Of a stretch of 33,624 nucleotides of DNA, positions 14,057-21,900 are shown one piece after another. Numbering within the stretch: the stretch's first letter is position 1; every line of letters begins with the position of its first letter. The notes under the pieces are model-generated. The model was not told where the DNA came from. It saw only the letters and a program-made list of their open reading frames with translations, and did not search any database. The position numbers were made by a program, and so were the translations under genes. This DNA comes from Bacilli bacterium (GTDB taxonomy: Bacteria; Bacillota_I; Bacilli_A; RF39; UBA660), in contig JAFTYN010000143.1 of the NCBI GenBank assembly GCA_017461465.1, positions 1 to 33,624 of the forward strand, in the 5' to 3' direction.

Positions 14057-16378
14057 ATGATGAAAAAAGACTTACCAGTTATCCTTTTAAAAGGCATTAT
14101 TTTGCTTCCAAATAACGAACTTAAATTTGAGATAGATGGCGAAACAAGTAGAAATATTATAGATATAGCAGAGATGTTTCATAATAATAAAATACTTGTT
14201 GTAAGTCAGTTTAATCCATTAGAAGAAGCTCCTAAAATATCGGAATTACCAAAAATAGGTGTTATTGCTAAAATAACGCATAAAATGGAACTACCTAATG
14301 GAAAAATAAGAATGATATTAAAAGCACAAACACGTGCAAGAATATATGAATATTTAAATAGTAAAATTGATAGCGGGATACTTGAAGCAATTATTAGTGA
14401 ATTAGAACCTAATGAGATTGATGAAAGTGAAAATGAATTATTAATAAAAAAATTAACAAAAGAAATAGAAAACTATATAAGAAAAGTTCCTTATATGAGT
14501 AATAGCTTTGTTAATGAAATGAATAACTGTAAAAGTTTAGATAAAATGACAGATATTATAGCTCCTAATTTGCCAATAGAGTTTAGTAGATTAGTAATGT
14601 ACTTAACTGAAATATCTTCAGTAGTGCGTATGGAAATGATTCTAGAAGATATTTATAAAGAAATAGAAATGGTAAATATTGAAAATGAACTTGATATGAA
14701 AGTTCGTTTAGAACTAGAACAAAATCAAAGAGAATATTTATTAAAAGAAAAAATAAAACATATGAAAGAAGAACTTGGTGAAGCACCTTTAAAAGAAACT
14801 GAAATAGATGAAATAAAAGATAAAATATCTAAATTAGAATTAACACCAAGTATGAAGCAAAAAGTAGAAAAAGAAATTAGAAAATATGAAACACTTCCAA
14901 TAACAAGTCCAGAACTTAGCATGTGTAAATCTTATATTGATTGGATTATAGATTTACCTTGGAATAACTTTACAAAAGATAATGATGACTTAAAAAAAGC
15001 AAGAAATATTTTAGATGAATCTCATTTTGGTTTAGAAGAAGTAAAATTAAGAATCATAGAATATTTAGCAGTAAAACAAACTACTAACAGTTTAAAAGGA
15101 CCAATAATTTGTTTAGTAGGTCCACCTGGAGTAGGTAAAACATCACTTGCATCTTCAATAGCAAAAGCAGTTAATCGTAATTTTGTTAAGATTTCAGTAG
15201 GTGGTATTCATGATGAAGCAGAAATAAGAGGACATAGAAAAACTTATTTAGGTGCAAACCCAGGTAGAATTATTATAGGAATGAAGAAAGCAAAAAGTTC
15301 AAACCCAGTATTCTTAATAGATGAAATAGATAAGATTACAGCTGATATCAAAGGAGATCCAGCAAGTGCTTTATTAGAAGTATTAGATCCTAGCCAAAAT
15401 AAGAACTTTAGTGATAATTTTATTGAAGAAGATTATGATTTATCTAATGTTATGTTTGTAGCAACTGCTAATCATGTAGAAAATATTCCAGAAGCCTTAA
15501 AAGATAGATTAGAGATAGTAGAACTTTCTGGATATACAGAACTAGAAAAAATTGACATAGCAAAAAAATATTTAATACCTAAAATTTGTGAAGAACATGG
15601 AATAGTAAAGCAAAGTATATTTTTTGAAGAAGATGCAATTATAGAAATTATAAGAAGTTATACAAGAGAAGCTGGTGTACGTGAACTTGAAAGACAAATC
15701 TCAAAAATTGTAAGAAAAATAGTAACTTCTATAGTGACAACAAAGATTAAAGTTGGTAAACTAAATATTACAAAAGATAATTTGAATAAATATTTGGGGT
15801 TACCAAAATATCATTTAATTTCTAATAATGAAAGTGTAGTAGGTGTAGTAAATGGTCTTGCATATACTAATTATGGTGGAGATACTATTCAAATAGAGGT
15901 AAACCATTATAAAGGTACAGGTAAGTTAGAATTAACAGGCTCACTTGGAGAAGTTATGAAAGAATCAGCTTCTATAGCACTTTCTTATATAAAAGCTAAT
16001 TATGACAAATTTAATATAAATTATGATGAAATAATTAATAGTGATATACATATTCATGTTCCTGAAGGTGCGGTACCAAAGGATGGTCCAAGTGCAGGCC
16101 TTGCTTTAACAACAGCGCTAATTAGTTCATTTACAAATTTAAAAGTAAGTTCTAGAATAGCAATGACAGGTGAAATAACATTAAGAGGTTTAGCACTTCC
16201 AATAGGTGGTCTAAAAGAAAAAAGTATAGGAGCAAATAGAAAAGATATAGAAACAGTATTTATACCATTTGGTAATATTGGAGATTTAGAAATTATTCCT
16301 GATGAAATTAAAAATAAAATAACTTTTATCCCAATTAAAGACTATATAGAAATTTATAATTATCTTAGAAAGGATTAA
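14057..16378 (+). CDS. lon: ATP-dependent protease Lon
   Basis: Lon is the cytoplasmic AAA+ serine protease that degrades damaged and regulatory proteins. The 773-aa product has the LonA order: N-terminal substrate-binding domain (about 5-195), helical linker, AAA module with Walker A GPPGVGKT (355-362) and Walker B LIDEID around Asp422-Glu423, and a protease domain with the Ser679-Lys722 dyad (DGPSAG and GGLKEK). It has no membrane segment, so it is not LonB. The ATG at 14057 (or 14060) follows two overlapping GGAGG motifs at 14044-14052. The next genes are an unknown ORF, spoVID and ysxE, which recalls the lonA to spoVID order in Bacillus. Confidence 0.97.
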   Translation: MMKKDLPVILLKGIILLPNNELKFEIDGETSRNIIDIAEMFHNNKILVVSQFNPLEEAPKISELPKIGVIAKITHKMELPNGKIRMILKAQTRARIYEYLNSKIDSGILEAIISELEPNEIDESENELLIKKLTKEIENYIRKVPYMSNSFVNEMNNCKSLDKMTDIIAPNLPIEFSRLVMYLTEISSVVRMEMILEDIYKEIEMVNIENELDMKVRLELEQNQREYLLKEKIKHMKEELGEAPLKETEIDEIKDKISKLELTPSMKQKVEKEIRKYETLPITSPELSMCKSYIDWIIDLPWNNFTKDNDDLKKARNILDESHFGLEEVKLRIIEYLAVKQTTNSLKGPIICLVGPPGVGKTSLASSIAKAVNRNFVKISVGGIHDEAEIRGHRKTYLGANPGRIIIGMKKAKSSNPVFLIDEIDKITADIKGDPASALLEVLDPSQNKNFSDNFIEEDYDLSNVMFVATANHVENIPEALKDRLEIVELSGYTELEKIDIAKKYLIPKICEEHGIVKQSIFFEEDAIIEIIRSYTREAGVRELERQISKIVRKIVTSIVTTKIKVGKLNITKDNLNKYLGLPKYHLISNNESVVGVVNGLAYTNYGGDTIQIEVNHYKGTGKLELTGSLGEVMKESASIALSYIKANYDKFNINYDEIINSDIHIHVPEGAVPKDGPSAGLALTTALISSFTNLKVSSRIAMTGEITLRGLALPIGGLKEKSIGANRKDIETVFIPFGNIGDLEIIPDEIKNKITFIPIKDYIEIYNYLRKD

Positions 16379-16380
16379 TT

Positions 16381-17157
16381 ATGTTTAAAAGAAAAATAAC
16401 AGTTCCGACATATACAGAAGAAGACTTACAAAGATATTTAAATAAGAAACGTTTAGAGTGTGTAGTCTTTACAGGTATAAAAGATATAAATATGGATGAA
16501 GAAGGAATTAAATATTTACATTCACAAGCATTTTTTGACGAATTAACAAATTTAGTAGCGCGTAATACACTAAAAGAATTTTTAAATCCTAACATAAAGA
16601 AAAGTATTTATGATTATTTATGGTATTTAAGAGAGAATAAACAAACAAGTTCTAAAACAGAAAGAGAAATATTAATAGAAGATATTAATGAAATGATATC
16701 AGCTTTAAATTCTGCTGGTTCAAGAGGAGCATTTGATTTTTATAAAAGAGAATATATTAAAAGATGTGCTTTAAAAGAAGGAAAATTAACTAGTTTTGTA
16801 TTAGATGAAGAAAGATTATCTCCAATGATAGAATTAATAGAATATTCATTGGCAGCAGATTATGATATTATTTCAGGAATACTTATAGATGATGAAATAA
16901 CTTTTAGAGAAGATGTAGTTTCAGACTGTTTAATAGATCATTATACAATTAATACATTAAATGCTCTATTTAAAGAATTTCCAGCCTTATATAGTAATAA
17001 AGAATTTTTAGAAAGAGCTAAATTTATATTAATAAATTCTAAGAATTTAATTGAAGGAGTAGACTGTGATTATGAACTTTCACCTGATGATGAAATAGAT
17101 AAAGAACTTCCAGTTAGAACAGATAAAACTTTAATTAAATTAAATAGTATAAAGTAG
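16381..17157 (+). CDS. Acidic cytoplasmic protein of unknown function between lon and spoVID
   Basis: I do not recognise this 258-aa protein. It starts 2 bases after the lon stop with an AAAGGA site, so it is probably co-transcribed with and translationally coupled to lon. The sequence is mostly helical and acidic, with no signal peptide or membrane helix. Visible landmarks are a YLNKKRLECVVFTG segment near 21-34, a SAGSRGAFDFYKREYIKRC segment near 116-134, and a low-complexity DDEIDKELP near the end. In Bacillus this interval holds ysxC and heme genes, none of which it resembles. A role with Lon or in sporulation is possible only by association. Confidence 0.65.
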   Translation: MFKRKITVPTYTEEDLQRYLNKKRLECVVFTGIKDINMDEEGIKYLHSQAFFDELTNLVARNTLKEFLNPNIKKSIYDYLWYLRENKQTSSKTEREILIEDINEMISALNSAGSRGAFDFYKREYIKRCALKEGKLTSFVLDEERLSPMIELIEYSLAADYDIISGILIDDEITFREDVVSDCLIDHYTINTLNALFKEFPALYSNKEFLERAKFILINSKNLIEGVDCDYELSPDDEIDKELPVRTDKTLIKLNSIK

Positions 17158-17181
17158 ATAAGTATATTATCTACTTTTTTT
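17151..17181 (+). terminator. Terminator between the 258-aa gene and spoVID
   Basis: AAAGTAGATAA (17151-17161) and TTATCTACTTT (17167-17177) form an 11-bp stem with a 5-base loop and a T-run. It begins within the last codons of the gene and separates the lon unit from the sporulation pair. Confidence 0.88.
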
Positions 17182-17206
17182 AATATACTTTTATAGGAGG
17201 AATAAT

Positions 17207-17791
17207 ATGAAAAAAATAATACCATTTAAAAAAGAAATACCATTTAATAATATCCATGAGATATTAAGTATTTCTTTAGAGCATAACCTTAAGAAAAATA
17301 CAAATAATTTTATAACAGGAGAATTTGTTATATCAGGAGATTATCGTATGACTGATATAAGTGTTAATACAGAAAATTTTGAATTCAAATTACCTTTTGA
17401 TATTGAATTAGATGAAAAGTATATTATTGATAATGCTGTAATAGATATAGATGATTTTTATTATGAAATATTAAATTCTAATACCCTTGTCATTAATATT
17501 GATGTTTTATTAGATAGAATAGAAGAAAAAGAAGAAGTAATAGAAATAATGCCAAAAATTGAAAAAGTAGAACCTATTAAAGTTGAAGTAGAAGTTCCTG
17601 AAGTAAAAAAAGAAGAAAAAATAATAGATGACAAGGATTTTGTAACATATAAAATATATATTATTAAAGAAGGAGATGGAGTAGAAAATATATTAAAAAA
17701 TTATAATGTATCAAGAGAATTACTAGAAGAATACAATGATTTAAATGATCTTAAAATAGGAGATAAAATTATCATTCCTGTAGATGAATAA
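17207..17791 (+). CDS. spoVID: Minimal SpoVID-like spore coat morphogenetic protein with LysM domain
   Basis: SpoVID is the mother-cell protein that makes coat layers encase the forespore. The 194-aa product has an N-terminal SpoVID-like domain (about 8-115): an EILSISLEHNL stretch, then GEFVISGDYR, then a FDIELDEKYI...IDDFYYEI...LVINIDVLL series, closely paralleling the Bacillus protein. A short acidic linker (EVEVPEVKKEEK) and one LysM domain (about 147-192, ending LKIGDKIIIP) follow. Bacillus SpoVID has about 575 aa, so the long acidic middle is almost absent. It has an AGGAGG ribosome binding site and overlaps ysxE by 8 bases, as the pair is arranged in Bacillus. A weak sigma-E-like motif (GTATATT at 17162, TATACTTT at 17184) overlaps the preceding terminator. 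Confidence 0.82.
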   Translation: MKKIIPFKKEIPFNNIHEILSISLEHNLKKNTNNFITGEFVISGDYRMTDISVNTENFEFKLPFDIELDEKYIIDNAVIDIDDFYYEILNSNTLVINIDVLLDRIEEKEEVIEIMPKIEKVEPIKVEVEVPEVKKEEKIIDDKDFVTYKIYIIKEGDGVENILKNYNVSRELLEEYNDLNDLKIGDKIIIPVDE

Positions 17792-18674
17792 TATAAACGA
17801 AGTATTAAAAAAATATTCAATAAAGCCTATAAAATATCAAAAAAAGGGTAATACTTTATTATTAGAAACAAAAGAAAATAAATATGTATATAAAGAAAAC
17901 TCGAATAATATAGATATTTATAGTTATTTAAATTCAAGAAGTTTTAATTATTATCCTAAAGTAATTACAGATAAATTAGACTCTTTTGAAATAACAAAAT
18001 ATGAAGAAGAAATAAACATGCCTAAAGAACAAAAGATTTTAGATATGATTTCATTAGTTAGTCTTCTTCATTTTAAAACAAGTTATTTTAAAGAGATAGA
18101 TAATAATGATTATCTAACATTATATGAAGATTTAAACAATAATATAGCGTATTTATATAGTTATTATAGTGATTTAATATCTTTAATTGAATCAAAAATA
18201 TTTATGTCACCATCAGAATATTTACTTGCTAGAAATATCTCAAAAGTATTAATTAGACTAGATATATTAAGTGAGGAAATAAATCTGTGGTTTAATCTTG
18301 TTAAAAACAAAGAAAAATTAAGACAGGTTATATTACATAATAATTTAGATTTAAGTCATTATATAAAAAATACAAATGAATTTTTAATAAGCTGGAATAA
18401 ATCCAAAATAGGGATGCCAATATTTGATTTATATAAATTTTATATAAGAAATACTGAAGTAGATTTAATAGATATATTAGATATATATGAAAGAAATTAT
18501 CCTCTTTTAATAGAGGAAAAAGAATTGTTATTTATTTTAGTTAAAATGCCCTCTATTATAGTACTTGATAAAGATGAATACACAAATACTACTAATGTAA
18601 GAAAGTTTATAGATTACATAGATAAAACAGAAAAACTTATTTTACCAAATAGTCATGATTATAGACCAAACTAA
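17784..18674 (+). CDS. ysxE: YsxE-like spore coat protein, kinase-fold without canonical catalytic residues
   Basis: This 296-aa protein has the layout of the CotS/YsxE family of aminoglycoside-phosphotransferase-like spore coat proteins: a beta N-lobe (about 14-73), a LVSLLHFKTS helix near 91-100, and a C-lobe. The catalytic-loop position reads HNNLDLSHYI (185-194) instead of HGD-type, and the metal-binding Asp position reads LISWNKS (201-207) with Trp204. It is therefore probably a pseudokinase. The ATG overlaps the end of spoVID as ATGAATAA. Adjacency to a spoVID-like gene is the strongest support, since ysxE follows spoVID in Bacillus. A role in coat assembly is inferred. Confidence 0.75.
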   Translation: MNNINEVLKKYSIKPIKYQKKGNTLLLETKENKYVYKENSNNIDIYSYLNSRSFNYYPKVITDKLDSFEITKYEEEINMPKEQKILDMISLVSLLHFKTSYFKEIDNNDYLTLYEDLNNNIAYLYSYYSDLISLIESKIFMSPSEYLLARNISKVLIRLDILSEEINLWFNLVKNKEKLRQVILHNNLDLSHYIKNTNEFLISWNKSKIGMPIFDLYKFYIRNTEVDLIDILDIYERNYPLLIEEKELLFILVKMPSIIVLDKDEYTNTTNVRKFIDYIDKTEKLILPNSHDYRPN

Positions 18675-18821
18675 TATAAGCCAGAAAATAAAACACATAA
18701 AAACATTAAATCTTGTAATTATAAAAAGAGTTAATATTAATTGATAAAATAATAATATTCCAAAAATAAACATAATTATAAGCCACTTACTACCATGAAA
18801 AAAATTTCTATTATTACACAT
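18642..18821 (-). CDS. Small hydrophobic two-helix membrane protein, antisense to the ysxE 3' end
   Basis: The - strand has a 59-residue ORF starting at the ATG at 18821-18819, with GGTGATAAC just before it, the same Shine-Dalgarno type used by the CPBP and other genes here. The product starts MCNNRNFFHGSKW, then has two long hydrophobic helices (about 14-35 and 38-58) rich in Ile, Leu, Phe and Trp, which is what a real small membrane protein looks like. Its last 33 bases overlap the end of ysxE. Upstream on the same strand are TTCACT and TATAAT 16 bases apart; the same region reads CATATAATA, fitting the sigma-K -10 pattern CATAnnnTA. It could be a spore-associated small protein, but this is unproven. 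Confidence 0.5.
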   Translation of the reverse strand: MCNNRNFFHGSKWLIIMFIFGILLFYQLILTLFIITRFNVFMCFIFWLILVWSIIMTIW

Positions 18822-18865
18822 GTTATCACCTATAATATTATATGTAAGTATTAAATATAGTGAAT

Positions 18866-18899
18866 AAACAATAGATATTTCTATTGTTTTTGCTTTTTA
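18866..18899 (+). terminator. Hairpin / terminator upstream of the surface protein gene
   Basis: AAACAATAG (18866-18874) and CTATTGTTT (18881-18889) form a perfect 9-bp stem with a 6-base loop, followed by a T-rich but interrupted run. It is the likely end of the spoVID-ysxE transcript, about 190 bases after ysxE. Confidence 0.65.
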
Positions 18900-18912
18900 A
18901 ATGGTTTATAAT
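18884..18912 (+). promoter_or_regulatory. Sigma-A promoter of the BspA-like gene
   Basis: TTGTTT (18884-18889) and TATAAT (18907-18912) are 17 bases apart. The -35 box lies in the 3' arm of the preceding hairpin. Confidence 0.7.
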
Positions 18913-18941
18913 ATACTATAGAGTAAGAATAGGTGATATAG

Positions 18942-21900
18942 ATGTTAAATAAATTAAAATTAAATCAAAAAGGGCTAGCAATATCAGGTATTTTATATTC
19001 AATACTTGTTTTATTTCTTATACTATTATTTAGTATTCTAGCACTTTTAGCATCAAGTAAATACACTTTTGATAAATTAAAAAATGATGTAATAGATAAA
19101 TTAAGTGAAAATACTGAAACAGAAACTTTATCTAGTTGTTTTACTTTTGATTCATCAACAGGAACAATTCTAGATTATAACGCAGCATCTTCTTCATGTC
19201 CTAAAGCTGTTGTTATACCAGAAACAATAGATGATGTAGCAGTTAAATATATAGGTTCAAAAGCATTTAAGAGTAAAGGCTTAACTAGTGTAGATTTTAG
19301 TCAAGCTATATATTTAAAAGAAATAAAAGGTGGATCATCAGATACTGGTGCTTTCGCATCTAATAGCATTACTAAAGTAAAATTTGGTACACTTTTAAAT
19401 TTTACAACTTTTGGTGGCTATGATTTTTATAATAATCAAATTGCTGGAACTTTAGATTTAAGGGGGTTACCTAATATTAGTAAACTTCCTACTAAAATTT
19501 TTGCAAGTAATAAAATAACAGGAATTGATTTTTCAAATAATAAAAAATTAACAGAAATAGGAAGTGGAGCTTTCTATCAAAATAAATTAGCAGGAGAGTT
19601 AGATTTGACTGCTTTAAAAAAATTAAAAACAATCGGAGAAGGAGCTTTTTCCGCTAGTTACTCTTCTGGATACAATGCTCTTACTTCAGTTAAATTAGAT
19701 GGATTAACTAACTTAACAACAATTAGTAAAACAGCATTTTATAATAATGCTCTAACTGATTTTGATTTTACAAAACTTCCTTCATTAACTACTATTGGTT
19801 CTTTTGCATTTTCTCAAAATAACTTAACTAAAGCAGATTTTAGCAATAATGCTAATTTAACAACAATTAGTGAAGAAGCATTTTATGATAATGCTATAAA
19901 AACATTAACATTCAGAAATAATCTTAAATTAACAAGTATAGGAGAGCAAGCATTTTATTCAAATGCCATTGAAGGGGTATTGGATTTAACAGGTGCTCCT
20001 AATGTATCTTTATCAGCTGCATCTATATTTACTTATAATCAAATAACAGGTGTCAAATATAATGGTACTATATTAGGACAACAAATATTTGCAAGTAATA
20101 ATTTTACATCTATAGATTTTAATTTAATGCCAAATTTAACTGATATATATGCTAGAGCATTTTTATCCAATAATTCTCTAACAACAGTTAATTTAGAAGT
20201 ATTAAAAAGATTAAAAACAATAGGTTCAGGAGCTTTTGGGCACTGTTCACTTACTTCTATAAAGTTTCCTAATACTCTTACTTCAATAGAATCTTATGCA
20301 TTTTATAGTAATGCAATAGAGGGTGTATTAGATTTTTCTAATATAGAAGGGTCATTAACTATTGGTACTTTAAGTTTTTATGATAATTTATTAACTAATG
20401 TCAATTTACCAAGTTCATATACCTTAAATGGTGGAGCTTTTAATAAGAATAATTTTTCAGCTGAAAGAGCTCACTATACCCAAAAGAAAACTCGAACTTT
20501 AGAAGATGGAACTACACATGAATATATAGAATTAGTTAGTTATGCTAGTAATAACGCTGATGAAGTAACAGTTCCAGCAGAAGTAGAATCCATTGGTGAT
20601 TATGCTTACCATGGTGGTGGGATTAAAAAAATAAATTTACATAGTGAAATATTTAAGATTGGAAATTACGCTATAGGTGGTAATGACTTAGGAGATGTAA
20701 TAGATTTATCTGTTTCTCCTAAAATAGAAACTATAGGTACATATGCATTTCAAGGAACTTATAGTTTAGGTTCTTCTGTTTCAAATAGTTCCACAGGTAC
20801 ATCAAGTAATTCTATGAGTTATTATAATCATAGTACAAGTTTTTCAACTTCTATTAGTAATACTTCTGGTTCAGAAGGAAAACAATTAATATTAACAGGT
20901 TTAAATAAATTAGAATCTATTGGAGAACGTGCATTTTATTCAAAAGGAATTTCAACTATAACAGGTTGGGAAGATTTAACTGCGTTAGAAACAATTGGAC
21001 AATATGCTTTCGCTTCTAATTATGTAGCAACTTTAGATTTTTCAGTATTAGCAAGCCTAACATCTATTGGAGACTATGCATTTCAAAATAATACTAAGTT
21101 AACTTCTGTTAATTTTAATGGTGCAACTTCACTAACAAGTATTGGATCATATGCATTTTCTGGTTGTACAGCCTTATCAACAGTAGATTTTACAAATCTA
21201 CCAGCTTTAACTACAATTAACAGTTATGCATTTCAAAATGCTCCTATTACTTCAGATATAGATTTTGCTAATAGTGCGAATTTAAGTTCACTATCAAATT
21301 ATGCATTTTATGGAAATAGGTGTGCGAGAACTATCAATCTTGCCAATACGGCTTTAACTTCAATATCAAGTTATGCATTTCATACAGGAACAACGGGAAA
21401 AACGACTACAGCTAAAATAATTCTTCCTACAAATGCTCAAGTGATTAATGGTCGTGCATTTTATGGGCTTAATGCTAATGAAATAATTTGGTCATCTAAC
21501 ATTAGAACTATAAGTGATTATGCATTTTATTACAATGGTTTAACAGAATTAACTATTCCATCAACAGTTACTACAATAGGAAATTACGCATTCATGAGTA
21601 ATGACTTAGTAACATTAGTTATTCCAAATAATGTTACTAGTATAGCAACGCAAGCTTTTGCAAATAATCAAATAACAAATTTAACATTACCTTCAACAAG
21701 TGTTAGCTATGGTGCAAATGTTTTTGAAAATAATAAGTTGACTACTTTGGATTTATCAGCATCTGGTTTAACTGTGGTAGCATCAGGAATGTTCAAAAAT
21801 AATTTGATTACTAACCTTACTTTAGGAAGTCGCATTACTAATATTAAAACTGAAGCATTTTATGGTAATAGAATGTCTGAAATTACAATTCCTGTAAATG

